A stretch of DNA of 64,000 nucleotides from Alphaproteobacteria bacterium PA2 (GCA_002256425.1 NKIZ01000001.1:248001-312000), one strand, 5' to 3'. Positions 26,918 to 35,799 are shown, numbered from the stretch's first letter. Program-made: numbers and translations. The notes: generated by a model from the sequence alone, not told the origin.

Positions 26918-27871
26918 GTGCCCACGCAACCGCAAGTCCGGATCGGGGCCCGAGGCTCCAAACTTTCCCTGGCCCAGGCCGGGCACATGCAGAGGGCCAT
27001 CGCCGCCGCCCTGGGCGCCGGTCCCGAGGATGTAGAGCGCGTCGCGCCCCTGATCGTCATCACCACCACGGGCGACCGCGTCCAGGATCGTCGCCTGCTG
27101 GAAATCGGCGGCAAGGGCCTGTTCACCAAGGAAATCGAAGAGGCCCTGCTGTCGGGCGAGATCGACTGCGCCATCCATTCCCTGAAGGACATGCCGGCCG
27201 AGTGCCCGCCGGGTCTGGTCATTGCCGCCATTCCCGAGCGGGAAGATCCCCGGGACGCCTTCCTGAGCCATATCGCTGACCGTCTGGAAGACCTGCCCGA
27301 GGGCGCCCGTCTGGGGACGGCCTCCCTGCGCAGGCAGGCCCAGAGCCTATATCGCCGCCCGGACCTGGACGTGCAGATGCTGCGGGGCAATGTGGACACC
27401 CGGCTGGCCAAGCTGGCGGCCGGTGATGCTGACGGCATCCTCCTGGCCCTTTCAGGCCTCAAGCGCCTGGGTCTTGGCCACCTGCCCAAAAGCCTGATCG
27501 ACCCTGTAGAGGTTCCCCCGGCGCCGGGTCAGGGCGCCCTGGCCATCCAGACCCGGGTAGAGGATCAGGACGCCGACTGGGTCCTGGCCCTGCGCCATGA
27601 ACCGACCGTGGTCGCCATTGCGGCGGAAAGGGGCGCGCTGAGCGCCCTGGAAGGGTCCTGCAAGACCCCCATCGGCGCCCACGCCCGGATCATGGGCGCA
27701 AGGATAGACCTGATCGTCGAGGCCCTGTCCCCAGACGGGAAGCACCGCTTCCGTCGCCAGGGCGAGGCAACGCTTGGGGCAGACCCGGAATCAGCCGCCC
27801 GGGCCCTGGGCCTCGAGCTTGGCGCGGCGCTGCTGGCGGACGGCGGGGACCTGATCGTCCTGCCGGACTGA
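26918..27871 (+). CDS. hemC: Porphobilinogen deaminase (hydroxymethylbilane synthase)
   Basis: HemC joins four porphobilinogens into hydroxymethylbilane. 317 residues. The cofactor-carrying cysteine is in LEGSCKTPIGAHA (C248). The N-terminal RIGARGSKLSLAQA, the substrate-binding HSLKDMPAECP and the arginine-rich GTASLRRQAQ are as expected. It starts with GTG at 26918, preceded by GAGGTAG. 69 bp separate it from the divergent tsaD. Confidence 0.97.
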   Translation: MPTQPQVRIGARGSKLSLAQAGHMQRAIAAALGAGPEDVERVAPLIVITTTGDRVQDRRLLEIGGKGLFTKEIEEALLSGEIDCAIHSLKDMPAECPPGLVIAAIPEREDPRDAFLSHIADRLEDLPEGARLGTASLRRQAQSLYRRPDLDVQMLRGNVDTRLAKLAAGDADGILLALSGLKRLGLGHLPKSLIDPVEVPPAPGQGALAIQTRVEDQDADWVLALRHEPTVVAIAAERGALSALEGSCKTPIGAHARIMGARIDLIVEALSPDGKHRFRRQGEATLGADPESAARALGLELGAALLADGGDLIVLPD

Positions 27872-28027
27872 CCCCTGCCGCGTCACCGGCCTATGATTCC
27901 GGGCCAAAACCGTCCAAGGACACACCGCTGACGGATTTGGCGCAGACAGGTCTGTCGCCAGACTAAGATCAGCGTGGCGAACGAACAGAGCGGGCCGGCT
28001 TTCGGCTCCATTTCCTTGGGATCTCAG

Positions 28028-28732
28028 ATGGCCGACCGGCGCAAGCGGATCTGGATCACGCGGACTCAGCCCGCCGCGGCGGGCACGGCCGTCCAGGTCC
28101 GGGAGCGGGGCCATGATCCCTGGGTCACGCCCCTCCTGGAGGTCCGCCCCCTGGTTGCGGAACCCCTCGACCTGACCGGGGTCGGCGCCCTGGCCTTTAC
28201 AAGCAATAACGGGGTGCGGGCCTTCTGCGCCCTCAGCGCCGAGCGGCAGATCCGGGTCTTCGCCGTGGGCGCCGCCACGGCCAAGGCCGCGTGGGCGGCG
28301 GGCTTTCGTCGGGTCCTGTCTTCGGATCGGGATGTCTCGGTCCTGGCCCAGGGCATAATGGACCGCAGCCGGGAAATCACCGGTACAGTCCTGCATCCCG
28401 GCGCCCTGGAGCCCGCGGGGGATCTTGTGGCGGCCCTGGAATCCCACGGTATCGCCGCCCGGGGCGTGGCGGTCTACGACACCTGCCCCACAGAGATTTC
28501 GGAGGACCAGCTCGCCGAGATGGCGGAAATGGACGTCGCCCTGATCCACTCGGCCAAGGCCGCCCAGGTGCTGGCCGACCTGCTGCGCCAGCATGCCTTA
28601 CCGGGGCTCGCCGTGGCGGGACTTTCAAGAGCCGCCATAAAGCCTCTGGCGCGGAGCGCTCTGGGCTGGAAAGCTGCGGCGACAAAGCCTCTCGAATCGG
28701 CCCTTCTGGATTTGATAGACCAAGCTCCATGA
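28028..28732 (+). CDS. hemD: Uroporphyrinogen-III synthase
   Basis: HemD closes hydroxymethylbilane with inversion of ring D. 234 residues of the two-domain, low-identity HemD fold: IWITRTQPAAAGTAVQ at the N-terminus, VGALAFTSNNGVRAFCAL, FAVGAATAKAAWAAGF, and VALIHSAKAAQVLADLL in the second domain. I choose the ATG at 28028 (MADRRKRI); a GTG at 27974 is an alternative. The stop overlaps the next ATG (ATGA), and position after hemC supports the assignment. Confidence 0.9.
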   Translation: MADRRKRIWITRTQPAAAGTAVQVRERGHDPWVTPLLEVRPLVAEPLDLTGVGALAFTSNNGVRAFCALSAERQIRVFAVGAATAKAAWAAGFRRVLSSDRDVSVLAQGIMDRSREITGTVLHPGALEPAGDLVAALESHGIAARGVAVYDTCPTEISEDQLAEMAEMDVALIHSAKAAQVLADLLRQHALPGLAVAGLSRAAIKPLARSALGWKAAATKPLESALLDLIDQAP

Positions 28733-29562
28733 GTTCCACGCAAGATCCGATGGACCCGCCAAACCTCCCCCGCCGCCGCGCTGGCCCGGGTTTATGGAGT
28801 CTGGCCGCCTTCGGCGTCATCTGCGTTATGGCCGGGTTCGGTGTAGCAGAATTTGCACCCCGACTGGCGGTCGCGCCCTTCGGCCTCGGCGCCATCGCCC
28901 CCCCGAAAGCTGGTCCGGTTTCCAGCTCCCCGGGCATCGTCTCGCCTCCTGGCGATTCGCAGGTCTTCCGGGTTCAGCCCGGCAGTGTCGCCGGGCTCAG
29001 CGCCCGGCTGGAGTCCCTCGAGGCCCAGCAATCAGCCGCCCGACAGACGGCGGCGGCGGCCGTAGCCGCGGCGACCCTGCTGGACGCCGCCCAGTCGTCA
29101 AGGCCCTTCGTAGGGGAACTGGCCGCCCTCAGGGCTGTGGCCCCGCCGAGTGCGGACCTGGCGGCCCTCGAGAAACTGGCTGAGACAGGGGCTCCAAGCC
29201 GCGCGACCCTGGCGGTGGAGTTTCCGGCCTATGCCGCCAAGGCGGTTTCAGCCTCCCCGAAAACCGGGTCCAGGTTCTGGACGGCGGTCAACGCCATAGC
29301 CTCGCGATTCATCACCCTGCGACACCTTGAGGCGACAGGATCCGGGGTCGACGCCATTCTGGCCCGCGCCGAGCAGCAGATTAACAATGGCGAGGTCGAC
29401 CAGGCCCTTCGTCTGGTGGACAGCCTGCCGCCGGCCTCCCGCGCCGCCATGGATCCCTGGCGCGCCCTGGCCCTGGACCGGGCCGAACTGGACAGGCGGG
29501 TCTCGGCCGTCCGGCTGGAAGCTGTTGAAAGCCTGGCCCGGCTTTCGGAGGGCGGAGCATGA
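28729..29562 (+). CDS. Mitofilin-like (Mic60-type) inner-membrane protein
   Basis: 277 residues: a short proline/arginine-rich cytoplasmic start, one transmembrane helix (about residues 22-43), a coiled-coil/Ala-rich segment (SVAGLSARLESLEAQQSAAR) and a C-terminal helical domain (ASRFITLRHLEATG to the end) like the mitofilin domain. Alphaproteobacterial Mic60 homologues are known from hem gene neighbourhoods and shape intracytoplasmic membranes in some species. The assignment follows from architecture and position between hemD and hemY; a search of the C-terminal domain would settle it. Overlaps both neighbours by 4 bp. Confidence 0.75.
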   Translation: MSSTQDPMDPPNLPRRRAGPGLWSLAAFGVICVMAGFGVAEFAPRLAVAPFGLGAIAPPKAGPVSSSPGIVSPPGDSQVFRVQPGSVAGLSARLESLEAQQSAARQTAAAAVAAATLLDAAQSSRPFVGELAALRAVAPPSADLAALEKLAETGAPSRATLAVEFPAYAAKAVSASPKTGSRFWTAVNAIASRFITLRHLEATGSGVDAILARAEQQINNGEVDQALRLVDSLPPASRAAMDPWRALALDRAELDRRVSAVRLEAVESLARLSEGGA

Positions 29563-31085
29563 TCCGCGCTGTTCTGGTTTTTCTGGGGGTTACGGCCCTG
29601 GTGGTCGCCGTGCTGGCTTCGGCGGGCGAGGCGGGGCAGGCCTCTGTCGTCTGGCTCGGCTGGAGGGCTGACCTCAGCGCCAGCAGCCTGATCCTTATCC
29701 TGCTTTTCATCGCCCTGATCGCCATGCTGGTCTGGCGTCTGCTCCTCTGGGTGATCGAGGCGCCCGCCCGCGCCGCCCGCCGCCGACAGGAGACCCGACG
29801 CAAGCAGGCGATCGAGGTCCTGACCCGCGGCTTCCTGGCCACAGCGGCCGGAGATGGACCCGAGGCCCGCAGGCTGGCGGCCAAGGCGGCGGAACTGGCC
29901 AGCGACACCCCGGGTCTGGTCAGGGTTCTGGCCGCCCAGGCCGCAGAGGTCTCCGGCGACATCAACGCCGCCCACAGCGCCTATGGGGCCATGCTGGGCT
30001 TTCCGGAAATGCGGCTGGCGGGTCACAGGGGCCTGATGAATCTGGCCCTGGCCCGTGGCGATCGGGCCGAAGCGGTCCGTAACGCCGAGCAGGCCTACGC
30101 CCTGGGACGCACGTCCATGTGGGCCTGGCGCGCCCTGCTGGAAGCGCGGCTGGAGGAGGGAAACTGGCAGGCCGGTCGGGATCTGGTGAAGGGCGCCCTG
30201 GATCGCAAGCTGATCTCGCCCCTGGTGGCCGAGCGGGGCCGCGCCGCCCTGCTGGCGGCCTCAGCGGCCCAGATGGAAGCCTCTTCCGACAGCAAGGTCC
30301 GGGCCCAGGCGACGGACTTCGCCATGGAATCGGCCAAGCTTCAGCCAGGCTTCGCCCCGGGGGTCGTCATGGCCGCCCGGCTGCTGGCGGCGGGCGGCAA
30401 AGGCCCCCGCGCCGCACAGATGATCGAAGCGGCCTGGAAGTCGGCGCCCCATCCGGCCCTCTGGCTGGCCTTCCGCGACCTGCAGACCAGTGAGACCCCC
30501 AAGGCCCGCGCGGCGCGGCTGACGGCCCTGGCCGCCCTGAACGCCAGCGCCCGGGAAAGCCGGATCCTGTCCGTCGAGGCGTCCCTGATCGGCGGAGACG
30601 TCGCCGCCGCCCGCTCTGCCGCCAAGGCCCTGGAGGCTGAGTCCCTGACCGCGCGCCTGGCCGGCCTGTTCGCCCGCGCCGCCTTTGCCGCCGGCGCCCC
30701 GGATGAAGCGCGGATGTGGCTGGCCCGGGGGGCGGGCGCCCCCAGCGAATCAGACTGGGCCGATCTTGACCCCGAGGGCCGCGCCTTCGCCTATCTGCCG
30801 TCGGACTGGGCCCGGCTGGTGGTCAGCTTCGCCGAGACCGGCCAGCTGGTCCATCCCCGTCACGAGCGCCGCGAGCGGGGCATGTCAGAGCTTCCGGACC
30901 TGCCGATTTCCTATGCTGACCCGGCGGCCATAGAGGCCCAGGCCCATGACCCGTCGCCCTATCTGGTGGGCGAAGGTCTCTATGAAGACACTGATCCCGA
31001 GCCTCCGCCGCCGAGGGGTCCGCAAAATCCTGGAGGCCTTCCTGCGCGACGCCGCTTGGCGAGCGGGCGAAGAGAGTCTAAATAG
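29559..31085 (+). CDS. hemY: HemY-type protein (TPR, inner membrane)
   Basis: 508 residues. The HemY N-terminal domain has two transmembrane helices (about 1-25 and 42-65) with a short GQASVVWLGWRADLSAS loop, followed by a long TPR-like helical region (RRLAAKAAELASDTPGLVRV, AEQAYALGRTSMWAWRALLE) and a Pro-rich acidic C-terminus. HemY of the hemCD operon is associated with heme synthesis but has no defined enzyme activity; it should not be confused with the protoporphyrinogen oxidase HemY of Bacillus. It overlaps the mitofilin-like gene by 4 bp. Confidence 0.88.
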   Translation: MIRAVLVFLGVTALVVAVLASAGEAGQASVVWLGWRADLSASSLILILLFIALIAMLVWRLLLWVIEAPARAARRRQETRRKQAIEVLTRGFLATAAGDGPEARRLAAKAAELASDTPGLVRVLAAQAAEVSGDINAAHSAYGAMLGFPEMRLAGHRGLMNLALARGDRAEAVRNAEQAYALGRTSMWAWRALLEARLEEGNWQAGRDLVKGALDRKLISPLVAERGRAALLAASAAQMEASSDSKVRAQATDFAMESAKLQPGFAPGVVMAARLLAAGGKGPRAAQMIEAAWKSAPHPALWLAFRDLQTSETPKARAARLTALAALNASARESRILSVEASLIGGDVAAARSAAKALEAESLTARLAGLFARAAFAAGAPDEARMWLARGAGAPSESDWADLDPEGRAFAYLPSDWARLVVSFAETGQLVHPRHERRERGMSELPDLPISYADPAAIEAQAHDPSPYLVGEGLYEDTDPEPPPPRGPQNPGGLPARRRLASGRRESK

Positions 31086-31119
31086 CCCGCTCCGGGGGGC
31101 CAGAGCCCCTGCCCGAAGG

Positions 31120-31195
31120 GCCGCCTTAGCTCAGCCGGTAGAGCATCGCATTCGTAATGCGGGGGTCAGGTGTTCGAGTCACCTAGGCGGCACCA
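31120..31195 (+). tRNA. tRNA-Thr (CGT anticodon)
   Basis: A complete cloverleaf: acceptor stem GCCGCCT (31120-31126) pairs with AGGCGGC (31185-31191), A discriminator, and CCA encoded at 31193-31195. D-arm TAGCTCAGCCGGTAGAGC, anticodon loop TTCGTAA with CGT at 31153-31155, T-arm GTTCGAGTC. CGT reads ACG codons, so this is tRNA-Thr. It lies 34 bp after hemY. Confidence 0.97.
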
Positions 31196-31250
31196 TTCTT
31201 CCCAGATCTGAAAAGACAGACCGGGCTACGCCGTGGCGTGGCTCTCGGGC

Positions 31251-31580
31251 CTATTTCCGGCGCTGCTTGCGGGCGGCGTAGCGGGCGTCGCGGGCGGCCT
31301 TCTGGGCGGCGCGAAGGGCAAGCTCCCGGGCTTCGGCGTCGATGAGTTCTTCCTCATGACGGATGGCGGCGGCCTTCTCGTTCTCGATGCGGCGGACTTC
31401 GCGCTCCTTGCGGCGCTCTTCCCGCAGGATTTCCAGCTCGAGCTCACGCTCGGCCTTCCGCTGCTCGATATTGGGGTCGGTAACGGCGGGTTTCGGCTTG
31501 AGCTTCGCCAGAAGGGCTTTCTTGGCGGCGGCGGATGCGGCCTGACGGTCGCTGAAGGTCAAGTTCTTCGGATGGATCAT
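31251..31580 (-). CDS. DUF6481-type small charged protein
   Basis: A 109-residue, very charged and helical protein: SDRQAASAAAKKALLAKL near the N-terminus and a long ERELELEILREERRKEREVR coiled-coil, ending in a basic tail (AARDARYAARKQRRK). This pattern fits the DUF6481 family, small proteins common in alphaproteobacteria and of unknown function. No neighbour suggests a role. Confidence 0.7.
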   Translation of the reverse strand: MIHPKNLTFSDRQAASAAAKKALLAKLKPKPAVTDPNIEQRKAERELELEILREERRKEREVRRIENEKAAAIRHEEELIDAEARELALRAAQKAARDARYAARKQRRK

Positions 31581-31643
31581 GGCGCGGTCGTCTAATGGTT
31601 TTGCGCGAGATTGCGAAGCCCCCCAAAGGGTAAAAATCGCCCT

Positions 31644-32384
31644 TCAGAGGACAATTTCACGCAGGCAGGGGCCGATTTCATCGTTCAGGACCAGGTCTGC
31701 AGTGTGATCCAGGTCCGTAGGCTCGCGGTTGAGAATGACCAGCCGGGCCCCGTGACGTCTGGCCAGCAGGGGAATGGTTGCCGCCGGATAGACCACCAGG
31801 GAGGATCCCAGCACCAGGAAGAGGTCGCAATCCCTGGCGGCGGCTTCGGCCCGTCGCATGGGCTCGGCCGGCATGGACTGGCCAAAGGAGATGGTCGCGA
31901 CCTTCACCACGCCGCCACAGGCCCGGCAGGAGGGCGGCGTCTCCGTGGCTTCAAAACCCGGTCTCAGGTCCTCGATCTCATGGCGGAGGCCACAGGACAG
32001 GCATGTGGCGTATCCGGCATTGCCGTGCAGTTCGATCACCGCTTCATCGGGCAGGCCCGAAGCCTGGTGCAGATTGTCGACATTCTGGGTGATGACACAG
32101 GTCAGCTTGCCCTGGTCCCAGAGGGTCCTGACGGCGCGATGTCCGTCATTGGGCGCCCGGCCGACCCAGCCGGCCCGGCCGGAAAATGTGCGGCGCCAGG
32201 CCTCAACCCGGCGCTCCGGATCGGTGACAAAGTCCTGGAAGGGGATGGGCTTGATCTGGCTCCAGACTCCGCCGGGAGACCGGAAATCAGGTATGCCCGA
32301 CTCCGTCGAGATCCCGGCTCCCGTAAAGACCACCATGCGCCGGGCGGCGGCGATGAGTCGGGCTAGGTCCTGTCGCGTGGTCAT
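31644..32384 (-). CDS. NAD-dependent protein deacylase (sirtuin, CobB type)
   Basis: Sir2-family deacylase of 246 residues. NAD binding: VVFTGAGISTESGIPDFRS; catalytic TQNVDNLHQASG and VIELHGN (general base His). The zinc site has two Cys pairs, CLSCG and CRACG. DCDLFLVLGSSLVVYPA is a core strand. With acs in the same window it may deacetylate Acs, as CobB does elsewhere, but this is inference. The ATG at 32384 is chosen; the longer frame upstream overlaps the divergent cheW region. Confidence 0.93.
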   Translation of the reverse strand: MTTRQDLARLIAAARRMVVFTGAGISTESGIPDFRSPGGVWSQIKPIPFQDFVTDPERRVEAWRRTFSGRAGWVGRAPNDGHRAVRTLWDQGKLTCVITQNVDNLHQASGLPDEAVIELHGNAGYATCLSCGLRHEIEDLRPGFEATETPPSCRACGGVVKVATISFGQSMPAEPMRRAEAAARDCDLFLVLGSSLVVYPAATIPLLARRHGARLVILNREPTDLDHTADLVLNDEIGPCLREIVL

Positions 32385-32535
32385 GGGGGGATTTTGCCCG
32401 GCGCCCCATGATGGCGCCAGTGGGCGCGTCGCCGAAAAATTCCTGAAAACCGGCATTCCGGCGGCGGGCGTTAAGAAATTGGAGGGTGTTGCGGGGGTTA
32501 AGTAGTCGCAATTCTCACTCTTGAGGCGCTTCCCC

Positions 32536-32997
32536 ATGGATATGTCACGGATTCCCCCGGCCGGCGCAGAGATGATCTCGGTCAGGATCGGCGATCAGTC
32601 CTATGCCATCGACATCATGGCGGTGCGGGAAATCCGGGGCTGGACGGCCTCTACGCCCCTGGTTCACGCTCCACCCCATGTGCTGGGCATGATGAACCTC
32701 CGCGGCGCGATCCTGCCGGTGATCGACCTCGGCGCCCGCCTTGGCCTGGGTCTGGCGACGCCCGGCCCTTCGTCCGTTGTGGTGGTGGCCCAGGTCGGCG
32801 ATGTCCAGATGGGTCTGGTGGTCGACGCCGTGTCCGATATCCTGACCGTCACTGAAGGCCTGATCCAGGCGCCGCCGGATGTGGGCTCGGAGCAGTCCAA
32901 CGCCTTTGTGGCCGGGGTCATGACCACCGAAGCCGGTATTGTCAGCCTGCTGTGCCTCGACCAGGTGCACACAACCGACATTCCCCTGGCCGCCTGA
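32536..32997 (+). CDS. cheW: Chemotaxis coupling protein CheW
   Basis: A 153-residue single CheW domain. ISVRIGDQSYAIDIMAVREI at the N-terminus, then MMNLRGAILPVIDLGARLGL and VGLVVDAVSDILTV-like strands (DVQMGLVVDAVSDIL) are typical. CheW links chemoreceptors to CheA. It is isolated from any cheA, cheY or receptor gene in this window. The ATG at 32536 (MDMSRIPPAG) is the most plausible start. Confidence 0.94.
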   Translation: MDMSRIPPAGAEMISVRIGDQSYAIDIMAVREIRGWTASTPLVHAPPHVLGMMNLRGAILPVIDLGARLGLGLATPGPSSVVVVAQVGDVQMGLVVDAVSDILTVTEGLIQAPPDVGSEQSNAFVAGVMTTEAGIVSLLCLDQVHTTDIPLAA

Positions 32998-33153
32998 CGA
33001 GCCAGGAAGATCTGGCCCCTGGCCGCCCAGGGGCCGAAACCGGTCAGGCTGATGAAAAATCAATCTGACCAAAGTAAATTTCGCCTACCAAATCAGCAAA
33101 TCTGCTTGTAGCCATGCCGTGACACCCGGATCGGGGCAGGGAGGGCGTTTGGC

Positions 33154-34446
33154 ATGACGGCGGGATCTTGGCGCTTGGCGACGGCTGCAGCCGTCATTTC
33201 GGCAATGGCGGGGCCCGCGGCGGCGCAGACGGTCGCTGTCAATTCCGGCGACACGGCCTGGCTCCTCAGCGCCACCGCCCTTGTCCTGTTCATGACCCTG
33301 CCTGGCCTCGCCCTCTTCTATGCGGGCCTGGTCCGCTCCAAGAACGTCCTGTCTGTGATGATGCACTGCGTGGCCATTGCCTGCCTGGCCTCGGTGCTCT
33401 GGCTGCTGGCCGGATACAGTCTGGCCTTTTCGGGAACCGGACCGGTGGTCGGCGACCTGATGAAGGCCGGCCTTGCGAACATGCCCCGGGGCGCCGTCAC
33501 CGGGTCCGTGCCCGAAAGCGTCTTCTTCGCCTTCCAGATGGCCTTCGCCATCATCACCCCGGCCCTGATTGTCGGGGCCTTTGTCGAGCGCATCCGGTTT
33601 TCATCGGTCATGCTGTTCTCCGGTCTCTGGCTGCTGATCGTCTATGCGCCGGTCTGCCACTGGGTCTGGGGCGGCGGCTGGCTGCAGGCCATGCATGTCA
33701 TGGACTATGCCGGCGGGCTGGTGGTGCATGCGACGGCGGGGGTCTCGGCCCTGCTGCTGGCCTGGCGGCTTGGCCCGCGCAACGGCTATCCCCGCGACCT
33801 GTCCCCGCCGCACAATCCCGGCATGACCATGATGGGCGCGGGCATGCTGTGGGTGGGCTGGTACGGTTTCAACGCCGGCAGCGCCCTGGCCGCCAATGCC
33901 GACGCCGGGGCAGCCCTGGTGGCCACCCACATGTCGGCCGCCGCGGCCGGACTGGTCTGGGCCCTGATCGAATGGCGCCGGTTCGGCCGGGCCAGCATGG
34001 TGGGCATGGTCACCGGCGTGGTCGCCGGTCTGGCCACCGTCACGCCGGCCTCCGGCTTTGTCAGTCCCCTGGGAGGCGTCGCCCTGGGGGTCGCCGGCAG
34101 TCTGGTCTGCTATCAGGCCGTCGAATTCGTCAAACAGACCCTGAAGATCGATGACAGTCTCGACGTCTTCGCCGTGCACGGCGTGGGCGGCATTCTCGGA
34201 ACCCTGGTGGTCGCCATCCTGGCCAGCCCGCAGTTTGGCGGTGTCGGCTATGCGTCGGGGGTCACCATGGGCGGTCAGGCCCTGACCCAGGTCATCGGCG
34301 TAGGGGCGGTGTGCGCCTGGTCGGCTGTGGCGACCCTGATCCTGGTTCCGGTGGTGCGTCGTCTGACCGGTCTGCGCGCCTCGGACGAGATGATCGATGA
34401 CGGCCTTGACCTCTCCTCCCACGGAGAGCGGGCCTATAATCCCTAG
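33154..34446 (+). CDS. amtB: Ammonium transporter
   Basis: AmtB/Mep family transporter, 430 residues. An N-terminal signal peptide (ending AAAQTVAV) and eleven transmembrane helices are seen. The pore histidines are in VVHATAGVSAL and FAVHGVGGILGT; DTAWLLSATALVLFMTLPG starts the first helix. The GGGAGGG sequence before the ATG is a good ribosome binding site. The usual partner glnK is not adjacent. Stop codon overlaps the convergent yggU stop. Confidence 0.96.
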   Translation: MTAGSWRLATAAAVISAMAGPAAAQTVAVNSGDTAWLLSATALVLFMTLPGLALFYAGLVRSKNVLSVMMHCVAIACLASVLWLLAGYSLAFSGTGPVVGDLMKAGLANMPRGAVTGSVPESVFFAFQMAFAIITPALIVGAFVERIRFSSVMLFSGLWLLIVYAPVCHWVWGGGWLQAMHVMDYAGGLVVHATAGVSALLLAWRLGPRNGYPRDLSPPHNPGMTMMGAGMLWVGWYGFNAGSALAANADAGAALVATHMSAAAAGLVWALIEWRRFGRASMVGMVTGVVAGLATVTPASGFVSPLGGVALGVAGSLVCYQAVEFVKQTLKIDDSLDVFAVHGVGGILGTLVVAILASPQFGGVGYASGVTMGGQALTQVIGVGAVCAWSAVATLILVPVVRRLTGLRASDEMIDDGLDLSSHGERAYNP

Positions 34447-34739
34447 GCTGTCGGGGCGGGACCGAAGGCCGATGTCAGGTCGGCGGTCCCGAGCCCGGCT
34501 ATCTCCAGGGTCTTTACCCGGGCGGTTTCGCCGGAGACGATGCGCACACTGGATCTGGGACGGCCCAGGACCTTGGCGATCAGGGCGATCAGAGCCGTAT
34601 TGGCCTGCCCATCGGTGGGGGCGGAGGTAACCCGGGCCTTCAGATAGATCCGGCCTGCGGCGTCGCGATCCCAACCGTCAATGGCGTCGCGGCCGCCCCG
34701 GGGGGTCAGGCGTACGACCAGCCTCTGGCCTGTACTCAG
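34443..34739 (-). CDS. yggU: DUF167 (YggU) family protein with probable CTG start
   Basis: A 98-residue frame with all DUF167 features: LVVRLTPRGGRDAIDGW, IYLKARVTSAPTDGQANTAL, ALIAKVLGRPRSSVRIVSGE and TARVKTLEIAG. No ATG, GTG or TTG exists in frame upstream of the domain. A CTG at 34739 overlaps the yggT stop as CTGA, mimicking the common ATGA coupling, and gives an N-terminus of normal length (LSTGQRLVV). yggT-yggU adjacency is conserved in many bacteria. Either CTG is the true start, or an upstream sequencing difference has removed an ordinary start. Confidence 0.85.
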   Translation of the reverse strand: MSTGQRLVVRLTPRGGRDAIDGWDRDAAGRIYLKARVTSAPTDGQANTALIALIAKVLGRPRSSVRIVSGETARVKTLEIAGLGTADLTSAFGPAPTA

Positions 34740-35029
34740 AGCAGGGGCCGGAAGATCAGGGGCAGCAGGCTGTGCTGGGCCGCCTGGATCACCAGAAGGG
34801 CGATGACCGGGGTGATGTCCACGCCGCCGAGGGGCGGGATGAAGCGCCGGAAGGGCGCCAGGACCGGCCGGCTGACGGCGCTGAGCGCATGCGCAATGCT
34901 CGCCACAGCCCGGTTCCGCAGATTGACCACGTCAAATGCCACCAGCCAGGACAGGATGGCGTCAGCAATGATGACCCAGACAATCAGGCTCAGCAGGCCG
35001 TTGCAGATTTCGTACAGAAAGCTTCCCAT
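34736..35029 (-). CDS. yggT: YggT family membrane protein
   Basis: 97 residues, two hydrophobic segments of the YggT repeat: LLSLIVWVIIADAILSWLV (about 12-30) and TPVIALLVIQAAQHSLLPLI (about 72-90), joined by the conserved VSRPVLAPFRRFIPPLGGVD loop. YggT proteins are linked with osmotic tolerance and envelope processes, with no defined mechanism. Overlaps yggU downstream. Confidence 0.93.
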   Translation of the reverse strand: MGSFLYEICNGLLSLIVWVIIADAILSWLVAFDVVNLRNRAVASIAHALSAVSRPVLAPFRRFIPPLGGVDITPVIALLVIQAAQHSLLPLIFRPLL

Positions 35030-35127
35030 GGGTTCCGTTTAGCTGGCCTTGCCGTCCTGTGGCAAGGGATGGCGAAAATCCGGGCCTTGACAGGTGCGGG
35101 CTGAAACCGCTTATTCCGCGCCTTCCT

Positions 35128-35203
35128 GGGGCCGTAGCTCAGTTGGTAGAGCGTCTCGTTCGCAATGAGAAGGTCAGCGGTTCGATTCCGCTCGGCTCCA
35201 CCA
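35128..35203 (+). tRNA. tRNA-Ala (CGC anticodon), integration target
   Basis: A complete cloverleaf: acceptor GGGGCCG (35128-35134) pairs with CGGCTCC (35193-35199), A73 at 35200 and CCA at 35201-35203. D-arm TAGCTCAGTTGGTAGAGC, anticodon loop TTCGCAA with CGC at 35161-35163, T-arm GGTTCGATTCC. CGC reads GCG alanine codons. Its 3' half from 35166 is duplicated at 45070, which marks it as the attachment gene of the integrated element. Confidence 0.97.
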
Positions 35204-35207
35204 GGAA
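35166..35207. repeat. attL-type direct repeat (tRNA 3' end)
   Basis: 42 bp, starting TGAGAAGGTCAGCGGTTCGA and ending CCACCAGGAA, identical to 45070-45111. It covers the 3' half of tRNA-Ala from the anticodon stem through CCA plus four bases. The flanking base before and after differs between the copies, so the repeat is exactly 42 bp. Confidence 0.95.
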
Positions 35208-35799
35208 GCTAATAAGATCAACATCTTAGACATATACTAGCCAGCACACTCTAGGGCTGAATTGGCTTGGTGTATCACTGGGGTATCAGCGGCCCAAAAT
35301 TGAAGCCGCCTTGTCACTCATTGCCTCTGGCCTCGCGTCCGCCCCGGTGGGGGGTTCGGGAGGCCACACTTGCGCGTCATATTTGAAGAGCCGGGAGGCC
35401 GGTCTAGATCCTCTAGTGTACCGGTGGTCTGTGAACTGGGTCCTCCCCCGGCCCGGTGGCCTTATACGGTGGGGCTAGGCGCGACCCTGTGTTCATTGGA
35501 AGTTCACCGCCATTCTGAACCGTGAACTATCGAGCTGCACTGCACCTTGAGAGGGTGGGGCCGCAAACTTTGGAGCGCCTGGAGCTGGGACCGGCGTCCA
35601 TCATCCGGAAATTCAGCGCAGGTTTCCGGAGCCAGATTGATTTTTAGGGAGCGCCCAGGGGGGGGTGTGAAAAGTCTGCGGACCTTTACGGCGGGACCGG
35701 CATCCCCGTTTCGCAAATGTTTTCAAGAGTTTCCGGAGATATTTTTTTGCCGGGTCGGTCTGGGGGCGGCGACGTGCAATGCGGAGGCGGGAAAACAGA
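35208..35799. other. Non-coding left end of the element
   Basis: About 590 bp with no open frame that I can support. It holds CTGGGGTATC at 35278-35287 (also near the right end) and three copies of GTGAACT: 35431-35437, inverted at 35501-35507, and 35522-35528; the last two form a 7-bp inverted repeat with a 14-bp gap. Two overlapping short frames here are rejected because of composition. Confidence 0.5.
35278..35287 (+). repeat. Possible integrase arm site, left (CTGGGGTATC)
   Basis: CTGGGGTATC recurs at 44860-44869, in the same orientation, just upstream of the integrase gene. The left copy is preceded by TGTATCA, a partial repeat of the same word. The location 70-110 bp from the attachment repeat is where arm-type sites of tyrosine integrases often lie, but no protein binding is shown. 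Confidence 0.35.
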
